From: Clostridia bacterium
GTDB taxonomy: Bacteria; Bacillota; Clostridia; Oscillospirales; CAG-272
Direction of reading: 5' to 3'
Length of the DNA stretch: 46,476 nt
Assembly: GCA_017481225.1 (NCBI GenBank)
Contig: JAFUPM010000080.1
Coordinates: 1 to 46,476, forward strand
The position numbers and the translations under genes were made by a program. The notes beneath the pieces are model-generated. The model did not search any database. It was not told the DNA's origin and saw only the letters and a program-made list of their open reading frames with translations. This document shows positions 6,003-16,700 of the stretch, piece after piece. Every line of letters begins with the position of its first letter. Positions within the stretch are counted from its first letter, which is position 1.

Positions 6003-8924
6003 GCACAATTACCTATTAAAGTTACTCAGCTTGCAAAGGACTTTAACATAAAGGCAAAGGATATTATTGATATATTCCAGACCCTCGGTGTGGAGAAAAA
6101 GAACGGCGGCTCGGTAGAGCTTGACGAGTTCGAGCTTTTCTTGCACCATATGACCTCTAAGCATCAGATAAAGGACCTTGATGCTTACCGTGACGGAAAA
6201 ACTAAAATAACCTCGGATGCCCCCAAGGCTGAAGCGCCCAAGGCAGCTCCCAAGGCGGAAGCTCCTAAGGCAGCTCCCAAGGCGGAAGCGCCCAAGGCGG
6301 AGGCAGCTAAGGCAGCACCTCGCGCGGAGACACCCAAGGCAGAAGCACCCAAGGTAGCTCCTCGCCAAGAGGCGCCTGCGGCTCCCAAGCAGAAGCCCCA
6401 GCCCGAGGCACAGCCGAGAGATGACAGACGCCCCGAGAGAGATGCACGACAGGGCGACAGAAGGGATATGAGAGGACAGAGACCCGAGGGTCAGAGAGGC
6501 GACAGACCTCAGCGTCCTCAGGGCGCATCCTACCAGAAATATACTGCGGCGCCTCAGGAGAACCCCTTCGCAAAGAAGCTTGACAATATGACTCGCGTAG
6601 CCCAGGGTTACAGACCCGCAGGCTCTCAGCCTCAGAGACGCGACGAGCAGAAAAAGCCTCAGGTAGCGGCAACACCCACCCCCGTGTCGAGTATTTCGAA
6701 GCCCGAGGCGGTGAAAAAGCCTGCAACGCCTGCCGTTCTTCCCGCACAGCAAATTCAGCTTGAAAAGCAGCAGAAGGCGCAGGAGGCACGCATAGCACAG
6801 GAAAAGCAGAAAAAGAGCGAAAAGCCGAAGCGCGAGGAAAAGCGCGCGCAGAAGCAGCAGTTCAAGACTATTACTCCTACGGGCGCAAGACCCGAGGTTG
6901 TGGGCGGTGTCAATATCGGTGACGAATACGCCGCTGCAAGCCAGGGGCCCAAGACCCGCGTAGTAGATATGAGAACCTCTGATGTCAACCTCTCTAAGTA
7001 TGACGAGAGATACAACGACCAGTATTACGCAATCCTCAACGGTTCAGACAGCAAAAGCTCGAAGCAGAAGCTCAAAAAGCAGGACAACAGAGGACAGAAC
7101 CAGAAGAGCGCAAAGGATAAGGAGCGCGCAGCTCAGGAGAGAATCAAGAAGCTTGAGGCAGAGAGAGCCAGAAGCAAGCAGCTTGAGTTCACCGTTCCCG
7201 ACGAGATTACCGTCATTGAGTTCGCGTCAAGACTTAAAAAGACCGCAGGCGAGGTCATTAAAAAGCTTATGTTTATGGGCGAGATGAAGGGCCTTAACGA
7301 TTATATCGACTACGGAACTGCGGAAATTATTGCTGACGAGTTCGGCGCGAAGGTTACCCGTGAGGTTGTGGTAACTATCGAGGAGAAGCTCTTCACCGAG
7401 GCAGAGGATGCTGCCGAGGACCTTGAGGAGAGAGCGCCCGTCGTCTGCGTTATGGGTCACGTTGACCACGGTAAAACCTCTATTCTTGACGCAATAAGAC
7501 ACACAAACGTTACCCGCGGCGAGGCAGGCGGTATCACTCAGGCAATAGGCGCGTACCGCGTAAAGGCTGACGGCAAGGATATTACCTTCCTTGACCCCCC
7601 CGGTCACGAGGCGTTCACCGCTATGCGTATGAGAGGTGCTAAGTCCACCGATATCGCAATACTTGTCGTTGCGGCTGACGACGGCGTTATGCCCCAGACC
7701 GTCGAGGCAATAAACCACGCAAAGGCTGCAGGCATTGATATTATCGTAGCAATTAACAAAATGGATAAGCCCACCGCTAACCCCGACAACGTTCTCAACC
7801 AGCTTACACAGTACGAGCTTGTACCCGAGGCTTGGGGCGGTGACGTTATTACCGTTCCCGTATCCGCTCACACCAAGATGGGTATTGAGGATCTTCTTGA
7901 AAACGTTCTTCTCGTTGCAGAGGTTAAGGAGCTTCGCGCTAACCCCAAGCGCCGCGCAAAGGGTATAGTTATCGAGTCCAAGCTTGACCGCGGACGCGGT
8001 CCCGTAGCAACCGTGCTTGTACAGAACGGTACTCTTCACCAGGGCGACTACGTTATCGTCGGTAATGCTGTCGGACGTGTTCGCGCAATGGTTGACGATA
8101 AGGGCAAAAACACGAAAATCGCAGGTCCCTCAGTGCCCGTTGAGATTATCGGTCTTGACGACGTTCCCCAGGCGGGCGACGAGCTTAATGCCGTAGAGAA
8201 CGAGAGAATGGCAAAGGACCTTGCAGAGCAGCGCCGCGACAAGGCTCGCCAAGAGGTGCTTGCCGCTAACGCGAGAGTTAATCTCGACGAGCTGTTCGGT
8301 CAGATTGCCGCAGGTGTACAGACTCTCAATATCGTAGTTAAGGCTGACGTTGCAGGCTCCGTTGAGGCTGTAAAGGCATCGCTCCTTAAGCTTTCGAATG
8401 AGGAGGTTAAGGTTGCTGTAATTCACTCCGCTGTCGGCGGTATCACCGAGTCCGACGTTATGCTTGCAACTGCATCTAACGCTATTATCGTAGGCTTCAA
8501 CGTTCGTCCCGACAAGAACGCCCTTGACTCCGCAGAGAGAAACGGAGTTGATATCCGTTGCCACCGTATTATCTACGAAATCATTGACGAGATTGAGGCG
8601 GCTATGAAGGGTATGCTTGCTCCTACCTACAAGGAGGTGCTGCTTGGTCACGCCGAGGTCAGACAGACAATCAAGGTTCCCGGCGTTGGTATTATCGCAG
8701 GCTGCTATATCCAGGACGGTAAGATTACCCGTCAGTCTCAGATTCGTATTGTACGTGACGGTGTGGTAATTTTCGAGGATAAGATTTCCTCTCTCCGCCG
8801 CTTCAAGGACGACGTCAAGGAGGTAGCTGAGGGCTACGAGTGCGGTGTCGGAATTGAGAAGTTCAACGATATCAGAGAGGGCGACACTCTCGAGGCGTTC
8901 ATTATGGAAGAGGTTAAGAGCTGA
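6000..8924 (+). CDS. infB: Translation initiation factor IF-2
   Basis: IF-2 is the GTPase that places initiator tRNA on the 30S subunit and promotes subunit joining. The product has 974 residues. An IF2_N domain ([20 protein letters not shown]) leads into a long low-complexity linker of KAEAPKAAP repeats (about 75-135) and a charged region, then a second IF2_N-like segment ([20 protein letters not shown]). The G domain has G1 GHVDHGKT at residue 486, G2 [11 protein letters not shown]3 DPPGH at 532, and G4 NKMD. Domains II-IV follow ([41 protein letters not shown]). G3 is normally DTPGH; here a CCC codon replaces Thr. I use ATG 6000; GTG 5991 is an alternative adding three residues. rbfA does not follow, and a terminator ends the unit. 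Confidence 0.98.
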   Translation: MAQLPIKVTQLAKDFNIKAKDIIDIFQTLGVEKKNGGSVELDEFELFLHHMTSKHQIKDLDAYRDGKTKITSDAPKAEAPKAAPKAEAPKAAPKAEAPKAEAAKAAPRAETPKAEAPKVAPRQEAPAAPKQKPQPEAQPRDDRRPERDARQGDRRDMRGQRPEGQRGDRPQRPQGASYQKYTAAPQENPFAKKLDNMTRVAQGYRPAGSQPQRRDEQKKPQVAATPTPVSSISKPEAVKKPATPAVLPAQQIQLEKQQKAQEARIAQEKQKKSEKPKREEKRAQKQQFKTITPTGARPEVVGGVNIGDEYAAASQGPKTRVVDMRTSDVNLSKYDERYNDQYYAILNGSDSKSSKQKLKKQDNRGQNQKSAKDKERAAQERIKKLEAERARSKQLEFTVPDEITVIEFASRLKKTAGEVIKKLMFMGEMKGLNDYIDYGTAEIIADEFGAKVTREVVVTIEEKLFTEAEDAAEDLEERAPVVCVMGHVDHGKTSILDAIRHTNVTRGEAGGITQAIGAYRVKADGKDITFLDPPGHEAFTAMRMRGAKSTDIAILVVAADDGVMPQTVEAINHAKAAGIDIIVAINKMDKPTANPDNVLNQLTQYELVPEAWGGDVITVPVSAHTKMGIEDLLENVLLVAEVKELRANPKRRAKGIVIESKLDRGRGPVATVLVQNGTLHQGDYVIVGNAVGRVRAMVDDKGKNTKIAGPSVPVEIIGLDDVPQAGDELNAVENERMAKDLAEQRRDKARQEVLAANARVNLDELFGQIAAGVQTLNIVVKADVAGSVEAVKASLLKLSNEEVKVAVIHSAVGGITESDVMLATASNAIIVGFNVRPDKNALDSAERNGVDIRCHRIIYEIIDEIEAAMKGMLAPTYKEVLLGHAEVRQTIKVPGVGIIAGCYIQDGKITRQSQIRIVRDGVVIFEDKISSLRRFKDDVKEVAEGYECGVGIEKFNDIREGDTLEAFIMEEVKS

Positions 8925-8955
8925 TAAAGCCAATCCTTTTTCACCTTGAACTTAC

Positions 8956-8979
8956 AGCTATAAATTCGGTTTTATAGCT
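8956..8979 (+). other. Hairpin downstream of infB
   Basis: AGCTATAAA (8956-8964) pairs with TTTATAGCT (8971-8979). It lies upstream of the stronger terminator at 9006 and has a weak T-rich tail. Confidence 0.45.
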
Positions 8980-9005
8980 TAATTTGCTAAGTTTTATTTA
9001 CAATT

Positions 9006-9050
9006 AACAGCCGTTATGACCGATTTTGGCGTAACGGCTGTTTTGCCTTT
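9006..9050 (+). terminator. Rho-independent terminator of the nusA-infB unit
   Basis: AACAGCCGTTA (9006-9016) and TAACGGCTGTT (9032-9042) form an 11-bp stem that runs into a T-rich tail (TTTTGCCTTTT). Confidence 0.9.
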
Positions 9051-9137
9051 TACGGATTTTTGCATTAAAATAGTGAAATAATCTGTGTTTTAATTTTGCA
9101 TTATTGACCCACATCTCACCCTTCGACCTGATTTTTG

Positions 9138-9166
9138 TTGACAAGCGGCATTGACTGTGATAAAAT
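9138..9166 (+). promoter_or_regulatory. Sigma-A promoter of the repeat lipoprotein
   Basis: Consensus TTGACA (9138-9143), 17-bp spacer, TAAAAT (9161-9166). It lies about 50 bp before the lipoprotein start, giving a short leader. Confidence 0.85.
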
Positions 9167-9215
9167 AAGAATAAAGATATATTTTATAATTAATGTGGAC
9201 AAAAGGAGAGAGACA

Positions 9216-12200
9216 ATGATAAAATCTAAATTATCACTCTTTATAAAGACTCTTTTAGCTGTTATGCTGGTGCTTTCCATTCTCACGCTCACCGCTTGTG
9301 TCAGCCTAGGCACAGGTGGCACGTCTGGTGGCGATGACGAAGGCACAGGTGAGAACGGCGGAGGCGAGGGCAAACCCGACGGCGGTGACAATGAGGGCGG
9401 CTCCGAGGGTGACGAAAACAAGCCCGGCAGCGGCGACAACGCCGGCGAGGGCGACGAAAACAAGCCCGGCAGCGACGACAACACCGGCGAGGGCGACGAA
9501 AACAAGCCCGGCAGCGGCGACAACACCGGTGACGGCGACGAGGATAAGCCCGGTAGCGGCGAAGGCGGAGAGGGCGGCGATGACGCCTATGAGACCTCCC
9601 TTTGCATTGGTGTAAAGGGTAGCGTTGAAGCTTTGTATTCCGACTATGCGACCCTCTACCACGGCACTCGCGCTCCTATTCTTGCGGCGTTCGACGGTCC
9701 TCGCACGGAGCCTGTACGGCTTTGGATATATACCGATGCCGGGGCTCTGACGCTCTATTCCGACGTTATTGAATACCGTGAAGGATACTGGGTACACGAG
9801 TTCAACTACCTAAACCACGATTATTTCGCTGCAGGCACTGAATATAACTGTAAAATAGACTATTACCTCGGCGCAGAGGATTATCATTCGGTAGATTTTA
9901 CTCTTTCGGTTTTGCCCGTAGGTACGGAGCAGGCGGAATTCTTTGGCGTTAGGGGAGAAAATGACGTATATTATTCGGGTAATGCCACGGTAGTCGCGGG
10001 CTCGGATAAGCCCTTCGCGGCGGCGTTTACCTCTGCCGTAATCAATCCCACGGTTTACTTAAATATTAATAACATCACGATTTACGATACCCATGCGGGC
10101 TTCTTCCTTTCAGACGGCTTGTACGTATACGAGTTTGAAGGCTTTACCTCAGATCTTGAAGCAGGAGAGACTTACACTGCTGAAATTAAGTATACCGACC
10201 AAAGAGGTGAGCTTATCTCCGAGGAATTCACCGTAACCGTAGCCCACGATAGCATCGGTGGCGGAGATGAAGGTGGCGGCGATAACAAGCCCGAAGGCGG
10301 TGAAGGCGAGGGTGGCACCGAAGGCGGCGAGAATGGCGCTTACTTCTACGGTGCTATGACCGACACGATGACAGGTCCTGACCGCAGTCTGTGGGTTGAC
10401 CTCTATAAGGAATTTGAAATATATCTTTGCTTCTCGGGAGCCGTACAGATTAGCTCTGTCACCCTTGGCGATTATAAGCTCTCTTCGGGCAACGAATTAT
10501 ATAACGAATACGGCGGCTACTCCGTCGCAGTAATGCTCCCTGCATTTGACAGCTACTACTGTGATTTTCTTACAGTTGAATTTATCTCGGGCGGCGAGAC
10601 CTATGCCGAGAGCGTGCAGATAACCTTCGGCTCTGATATGGGCGGAAATGAAGGCAACGTAATCTTTATCGGTATTACGGACGGCGTAGCGGACGCAAGC
10701 CCCCGTATTGACGTTATGCTTGGCGAGCAGATTTCCTTCTACCTCGTATTCGAGGGCGTGGTCAGAGGTCTGTACGTAGATACGAACGGTCAGAGCGTAG
10801 AGCTTGGCGAGGGCTATCTTTCCGACGGAAGGTATTACGTGCCTGCGACGATGTCGCCACTCGAGAGCATGGAGATGGTAGTTTGCACTGTGACCTGGGA
10901 CAATATGGAGTCTGCGGCGTGGAGGCAGTTTGAAATTTGCCCCATTGGCGAGGCGGTAATGCCTCCCGAGCTTGTGAGAATAGAAACCACCCAAAGCTCC
11001 GACAGCTACTACGAAAGCGTAGACGTAACCCTCTCTGACGAGACGGTATACGTAACCTTCTACCTCACGCACGAGCCGAGAGATGTGAGCGCCAATATTT
11101 TGGATAACTACGGCAATACTTTTTGCAGCGCTACCGTATACGGCACGAATTACAGCTCCGAAGGATACTACACCGTGACGTTGGGCATCGAATTTGCGGC
11201 TATGAATCTGTTCGTCGGCGAGTACCTTATATCGCTTGAAGGTACTTTCGGTAAGTACGAATCCTATCCTTACTACATCGGCGCTCAGCTGACCGTATCT
11301 GCGCCCGAGGCACCTACATTCCTCGGCGTTGCTACCGACGCTGTATCCGACCCCACCTTCAGCTTTACCTTCTCAAGCGGTGAAAGCTTTGAGCTTTGGC
11401 TCGTCTTTGACGCGCCTGTAGAGGTGATGAACGTAAGACTTGGAGATTTCTACGTTGGCGGAGCTTCGGCGACCTACAACGGAAGTGACTACCGTGCGTC
11501 AATATACGTCGGAGCCGATTTCTTCGTATACGGTACTGAGGGCGTGGTTGATTATATGCTGTACGGAATGGGGTACTCTGATACCTTCTCCTTTGAGCAG
11601 AAGCGACCCGAGCTTGTCAAGATAGTAAACGGTGTGACCTACGAGGACTATACCGAGGTAGACTATGAGACGGGCTACCAGGCGGAGTTTATGGTAGGTG
11701 AGACCGTAGAGCTTATCTTCGTCTACTCACACAGAGCCTCTGAGGCCTACTTCTGTATGATGGGCTTTGATGAGCAGGTAATGGGCACGCCCGGCGAGTA
11801 TGACGAGAAGCTTGGCGGCTACCCCGTGTATTATTCTCTCACCTTTAATAGAGTAGGTGTTGATAAATTCCCCGTTGTTATGTACGACGAAAGCTACTCG
11901 ACTAACCCCGGATGCGAGGACGTACATATTGCGTTTATCGCAAATATCCTTCCCGGCGAGCTTAAGGCGCACGGCATTAACACCGACGGTTATACTACCG
12001 ATAATCACACCGTATCCTTTATGTCGGGTGATAGCGGGCAAATTTACGTTATGCTTTCGGGCTATGTAGAAGGTATGACGGTTGAGCTGCAGCTTTATGC
12101 CTTCGGCGATTATTATATGAATCTTGATACTCCCGATATTTGGTATGTTTCCGAGCTTGGAATGTACGCCGCGCGCACCTTCTACTACGCCGATACCCCC

Positions 12201-12311
12201 GGCTACGGCTACGACCCCTCCTCGGGTGAGACCTTCAGCTACAAGCTTAACGTGATCGTTGACGGTAACTCTGTTGGCGTATACGTTGTTAACGTTACTC
12301 CCAACTTTTAA
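9216..12311 (+). CDS. Large multi-domain surface lipoprotein
   Basis: The 1031-residue product starts with a lipoprotein signal peptide: positive n-region MIKSKLSLFIK, hydrophobic core, and lipobox LTAC with Cys28. The ATG at 9216 is chosen because AAAAGGAG lies eight bases before it and the signal peptide begins there; the frame is open 81 bp further upstream without a ribosome site. After the Cys comes an acidic Gly-rich linker with a 14-residue repeat (GDENKPGSGDNAGE and variants, four copies). About eight diverged, tyrosine-rich beta domains of roughly 100 residues follow. Several open alike (YFYGAMTD, VIFIGITDGV, PTFLGVATDAV) and contain FELWLVFDAPV or FEIYLCFSGAV motifs. A second Gly/Glu linker separates domains 2 and 3. 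No catalytic motif is recognised. A surface-exposed binding or structural protein is likely, monocistronic from the promoter at 9138. Confidence 0.8.
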   Translation: MIKSKLSLFIKTLLAVMLVLSILTLTACVSLGTGGTSGGDDEGTGENGGGEGKPDGGDNEGGSEGDENKPGSGDNAGEGDENKPGSDDNTGEGDENKPGSGDNTGDGDEDKPGSGEGGEGGDDAYETSLCIGVKGSVEALYSDYATLYHGTRAPILAAFDGPRTEPVRLWIYTDAGALTLYSDVIEYREGYWVHEFNYLNHDYFAAGTEYNCKIDYYLGAEDYHSVDFTLSVLPVGTEQAEFFGVRGENDVYYSGNATVVAGSDKPFAAAFTSAVINPTVYLNINNITIYDTHAGFFLSDGLYVYEFEGFTSDLEAGETYTAEIKYTDQRGELISEEFTVTVAHDSIGGGDEGGGDNKPEGGEGEGGTEGGENGAYFYGAMTDTMTGPDRSLWVDLYKEFEIYLCFSGAVQISSVTLGDYKLSSGNELYNEYGGYSVAVMLPAFDSYYCDFLTVEFISGGETYAESVQITFGSDMGGNEGNVIFIGITDGVADASPRIDVMLGEQISFYLVFEGVVRGLYVDTNGQSVELGEGYLSDGRYYVPATMSPLESMEMVVCTVTWDNMESAAWRQFEICPIGEAVMPPELVRIETTQSSDSYYESVDVTLSDETVYVTFYLTHEPRDVSANILDNYGNTFCSATVYGTNYSSEGYYTVTLGIEFAAMNLFVGEYLISLEGTFGKYESYPYYIGAQLTVSAPEAPTFLGVATDAVSDPTFSFTFSSGESFELWLVFDAPVEVMNVRLGDFYVGGASATYNGSDYRASIYVGADFFVYGTEGVVDYMLYGMGYSDTFSFEQKRPELVKIVNGVTYEDYTEVDYETGYQAEFMVGETVELIFVYSHRASEAYFCMMGFDEQVMGTPGEYDEKLGGYPVYYSLTFNRVGVDKFPVVMYDESYSTNPGCEDVHIAFIANILPGELKAHGINTDGYTTDNHTVSFMSGDSGQIYVMLSGYVEGMTVELQLYAFGDYYMNLDTPDIWYVSELGMYAARTFYYADTPGYGYDPSSGETFSYKLNVIVDGNSVGVYVVNVTPNF
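9409..9578. repeat. 42-bp coding tandem repeat (lipoprotein linker)
   Basis: GACGAAAAC or its variant recurs at 9411, 9453, 9495 and 9537, an exact 42-bp (14-codon) period. It encodes the acidic GDENKPGSGDN linker between the lipid anchor and the first folded domain. Confidence 0.9.
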
Positions 12312-12886
12312 AGCGGGTTTTGTAAAGAACTGTTGTCAAATGTCAACAAAAAACGTTAAAAAGCAACCTAAATAAGACTGATTAGAAAAAGAGAGGCTGC
12401 CTCAAATTTGGGGCAGCCTCAAAAATATTTCGGAAGGCTATCGCTTCTAATCTTGATTGAGAGTGCGGCACATCAGAAGGGTGCGCTTTATGAACGGGCA
12501 GGAAAAAGCAGAGCCGTCAATGGCGCTTCATCTTGCCACGGGTGGGTCACCCCGGAAAGTCGTTATGGGCGACGTTTGGATTGCGACGTCAATAATAGCA
12601 ATTGCAGTTTTTTCGTCGGTAGCACCTGCTGTGCATTGCTTTTACCCGATATCCCTTTTGACTTAACCGTAAAAATGAGAATACCTTTTCGTTAATTTTT
12701 ACTTAAGCCAAAAAAGTGAGGACCAACAAGGAGAAAATGCCGATATTGAGTAGCTTTAAAAAAGTTAGTTGTATAAGGCACTGAAAAGCAGTTGCCCCGC
12801 GGTTGGACTGATATAAAGACTCGCGAAATATAGTACTTTTCCACAATTTTACCTGAGAAAAATAATTAATTTGTGCAAATTGCCCC
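12312..12886. other. Gene-poor region between lipoprotein and carD
   Basis: No supported gene. A 9-bp stem GAGGCTGCC/GGCAGCCTC lies at 12393-12420. It is flanked by AAAAAGA on the left and AAAAATATTT on the right, so it would make a terminator mainly for minus-strand transcription. Near 12670-12700, GTAAAAAT pairs with ATTTTTAC. The short open frames at 12408-12695 lack ribosome sites and recognisable domains, and I do not call them. Confidence 0.5.
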
Positions 12887-12916
12887 TTGAATTTTCTACC
12901 AAAAATATGGTAAAAT
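12887..12916 (+). promoter_or_regulatory. Promoter of carD-like gene
   Basis: TTGAAT (12887-12892), 18-bp spacer, TAAAAT (12911-12916). The leader then holds a small ACACC/GGTGT hairpin before the GCGGAGG ribosome site. Confidence 0.65.
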
Positions 12917-12989
12917 AATAGTGTAAGAATCACCGTGAAAGGTGAAAATACACACCGCTGGTGTCCCGGTGGGGTTGCGGAGGTTTCCA

Positions 12990-13493
12990 ATGCATAAGAT
13001 AGGCGATAACATAGTATACGGCGCAAGTGGCGTTATGACGGTTGTGGACGTCAGAGAAGAGCAGATAGGCGACGAGAGCCGTAAATATTACGTTCTGCAG
13101 TCTCACGGCGGACATAAGGATTCCCTTACCTTCGTTCCCGTAGATAACGAAAAGCTGGTTTCGGCTATGAGACCTCTGCTTACGAAGGAGAAAATACTCG
13201 CCATAATCAAGGATTACCCCGAGGTTCCCGCGGCGGAGTGGATAAACGATAACAGAGCCCGCGCCGAAAGGTTCAAGTCGGTTATTGAGGGCGGCGACCA
13301 CAAGGCAATAATAGGCGTAATAAAGGCAATACAGAAGAACAGCCTTCGCCGCGGCGAGGAGGGGAAGAAGAATTATCTTTCCGACGATGCCGCAATGCGC
13401 AAGGCGGAGCATACGCTCTACTCGGAGTTCTCCATAGTCCTCGGTGTACCAGAGGAGGAGGTTGCCGAGATGGTAGCGAAGGCGGCAGAATAA
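12990..13493 (+). CDS. carD: CarD-family transcriptional regulator (CdnL/TRCF-interacting domain)
   Basis: CarD-type proteins bind the RNA polymerase beta subunit and stabilise open promoter complexes. The 167-residue product starts with the family's Tudor-like RNAP-interaction domain: HKIGDNIVYGASGVMTVVDV, KYYVLQSHGG and LTFVPVDNEKL. A helical C-terminal half (ALL-type helices ending in EEVAEMVAKAAE) corresponds to the DNA-binding domain. The start at 12990 has GCGGAGG seven bases upstream. The same frame is open to a GTG at 12942, but those residues do not fit the family. It is monocistronic, with its own promoter and a bidirectional terminator shared with addB. The symbol is by family, not proven orthology. 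Confidence 0.9.
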   Translation: MHKIGDNIVYGASGVMTVVDVREEQIGDESRKYYVLQSHGGHKDSLTFVPVDNEKLVSAMRPLLTKEKILAIIKDYPEVPAAEWINDNRARAERFKSVIEGGDHKAIIGVIKAIQKNSLRRGEEGKKNYLSDDAAMRKAEHTLYSEFSIVLGVPEEEVAEMVAKAAE

Positions 13494-13564
13494 GTCGCAA
13501 GCTTTCAAACCTCTTAGAAAAATCTAACCAACAATACAAATTGATTAAACCAACTAAACTAATT

Positions 13565-13612
13565 AAAAACGCCCAAAATGCAAACAAAAGTGAGCATTTT
13601 GGGCGTTTTTGC
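13565..13612. terminator. Bidirectional terminator between carD and addB
   Basis: AAAACGCCCAAAATGC (13566-13581) pairs with GCATTTTGGGCGTTTT (13594-13609), a 16-bp stem with A-rich left and T-rich right flanks. It can therefore end both convergent transcripts. Confidence 0.9.
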
Positions 13613-13720
13613 ATATATTATGCGATGATAAACGCATTTATCAAATTGCAATTTATAAATTCACTTGCTGTTCGTACTACGAAAAACTTCGGTACACAAG
13701 AGAAGCACATATTTCTCATC

Positions 13721-16700
13721 TTACTTAATAACTGCGGAGCGGCAGATAGGCTTGAAGGCGCACCACTCGCATCTTGTTGTGCCGCCTTTCAGCACTTTCG
13801 GGGAAGCTGATGCGTCGCCGGATGCCATTTTGTCGGCTATCGAAGCGGCTGCCCGTTCGACCCTATCCATAACCGACTCGAAGCTTTGCTCGGTGAAAAG
13901 ATACTTTCTTTTTGAGTCGGTGATTTTTTGTGGGGACCTAGAGGAGAAAAGGGGGGTGTAGCGAAGCCCCATTGCGGCTATGACCTCCTCGTTATCGAGG
14001 ACCATACCCTCTCGCTTCTGGGCTGCCTTGACACACTCTCGGGCAAGCTCGTCGTCGGGAGCATCTATGCGCTCGTCGGCAACCGAGGTTTTGACGTATA
14101 TCACACCTGCAGGGACCACCTCGTCGCCAACCTTACCGCCCAGCTGCTCGAGAAATATTTTGTTATCGGTTTCCAAAAGCGACTTCAGGTAGAGGAACAT
14201 TTGGAGGTTTTCTCCGTCCTCTATATCCTCGGGGGAGAAGTCCTTTTTGCCCGTCTTATAATCTATCACTCTGACGTAGAGCCTTCCGTCCTTACGGTAG
14301 GTATCGACCCTGTCCACGACTCCGTGAATATAGATATCCCGTCCGTCGTCCGTGGTGATTTTTCCGGGCTGGGGATTAGCTCCGCCGCGCTTGATTTGAA
14401 GCTCGAAGTGAGTAGGCTTGAAGCCCGACACGGTAAACTCGTCGCATAGCCCGTCCACAACGGGGATTGCGGCTCTTGAAAGCCTCTCAAGCTTAATCCT
14501 TGTCAGAGGAGCAGAGGAGGAGACGTCCTCGCCGAGGCTCTCAATATAGTCGCGGGCTACCTCTCGGGTAAGCTCCTCGCGCTCCTCCCTTGTGAGAGAG
14601 GCGGGAGCGATGCTTTCTTCGTCCAGCTTTTTAAAGAAATTCTCGAGGATTGCGTGAATGAAGGAGCCAATGTTCATAGCGTCGAACTCAGCCACAGCCT
14701 CCTCGCCCAGGGATACCGTATATCTGCAGAAGTAGGAGAGAGGACAGCTGTTGAATTTATCAAGCCTTGACTGAGAGAGGAGCATATCGCCGGGGAAAAG
14801 ACGGCTTGCCGTGTCCTCGCCGAGCGCCATATCCGTGTTCGTTATTCTGCCTTCGCTAATGGCAAGCTCCTCGCCGTGACCCGTTCTGATAAGAGCCTCT
14901 CTTATTGCCGTGTCGGTTTCCGGGTCTGTGTCACTTGTGCGACGAAGGGCAGCCTTCGCTGAATATAGCTTATCCACGTCGGGCAGGGTAGAAATCTTTA
15001 CAGGCTTGACAACGTCGCCCGTCAGCTCCTCAACTCGCTTTATGATGGGCGAAGGCTCTATTGCCTTGAACCTTGTGTTGGTACGGGAGTAGAGAAGAGT
15101 GAGAGTTTCCTCGGGGTAGGAGAAGGCTCTTGAAACTATGAAAAGCTCTCTTGCGTTTTTGCCCTCCATCTCGGGATTTATGGACAGCCCTGCGCCCGAG
15201 AGGAAAAGGCGGTCGCGCTCGGTGAAATATGAGGTGTCGGAGGGGGCGGAGGGAAGCTCGCCTGCGTTAACTCCCACGAGGTAGAGATGCTTTTTGCCGC
15301 GAAGTCGTAGCATATCCACAGCTCCAACCGTAACGGTGTCGGTGTAGGAGGGGATACGTCCGATATCCTCGCCGGCTATCAGAATTTTCAGCTGACCGAG
15401 GAAACCCTCGGAGTCAGACGGAAGGTCGCCGCTGACCTCGACGAGGGTGTCGAGAGCCTTGCAGATAAGCTGCCAGAGCTTAAGGTTTTCCTCGGCAGAA
15501 GCAGCCTCGCCCATCTCCGAAAGTCTTGCGGCTCGTGCCGAAAGCTTGCCCTCAAGGTCAAGCCCCACAAGGAAGGAGAGAAGAGCCTCTGCGCCCTCGC
15601 GGACCGTGGTGGCCTCTTTAGCCCTTTCGGCAAAAGCCTGGAGGGGAGAAATGAGCCTTTCGCGGATTGAGTTCAACCGCACGAGCTTCTCGTCGGTCCC
15701 CTCGGGACGGTAGGTGCTGTAGCCCAAGGGATTCATATTCCATACGATACCGTCGGTAAACCGCGAGCCGCTGATTCGCCAGGTGTTGACGTAGGACTCA
15801 AGCTCGTCACATTCGGAGCGCAGAATACCCGAAAGACCGCACTTAGCGTAGGAAATTACGTCCTCCTTAGCGAAGCCGCCGCGAATAACAGAGTAGGCTG
15901 TATAGATGAGCTTAATAGCCTCGGTGGCTGTGGCGTCCTTCTTTGTTGAAATAAAGGCAGGAATGCCCGCTTCGTCGAGGGACGTGTCCAGAATTCCTAT
16001 ATATCCGTCGGTGCGCCTTGCGAGAATTGCAAAATCGGAGAAGGAGGCTCCCTCCATAACTCTGCGCTTAATATCCGAGGCTACAAAGTCGCACATCTCA
16101 AATGGTGTCTGTCCCTCAAAAATTCTGATTTCGTCGGGATTTTGTAAAGTAATGTTGTCAATATTTACGTTTTTACGCCATAAATACCTTGAAATTTCAA
16201 GTGCGCTTTCGCATCTTTTTGCATTAGCATCAATGCTTGTCTTAATTTGAACGTCGGCAGAGGCGCGCCTTGCGGCTCTTTTTAGCTTCTCCACAGCCTC
16301 GCGCATCTCGGTGTATTCAAAGGCTTCTTCGTCCTCCTTGGGATAGGGAATGTAGAGCGTTACCTCGCATCTTTCGGCAAGGAGTCCTATAAGTCTGTAC
16401 TGAGGCTCCGTGAATGAGGTGAAGCCGTCGATAAATATGCTGTAGCCTCTTAAGAAGTCGTGATGCTCCGATAGCTTTTTTGCCATAATCTCGGCGTCCT
16501 CTCCCGTATCGGCGTAACGCTCGCTCATCATTTTTTTGTAGAGAGAATAAATTGCCGCAAGGTCGGAGAGCTTCGACTCCAGCCTTCGGTCTGCCTTCAC
16601 CTTTTCGTCTGCTGAAACCCTTGTCAGCTCCTCTGCGCTGATACCGAGCGACTGCATTTCCTTGACAGCCGAGAGTGCGGCTTCTACAAGTCCTGCGTTT

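Noticed and set aside
12408..12695. Two overlapping plus-strand open frames of 69-95 codons
   Set aside because: No Shine-Dalgarno, no family resemblance, and the first starts inside a hairpin region. Probably noncoding.
12703..13026. Minus-strand frame of 107 codons overlapping the carD promoter and start
   Set aside because: It covers a clear promoter and ribosome site of carD and has no domain or SD of its own.
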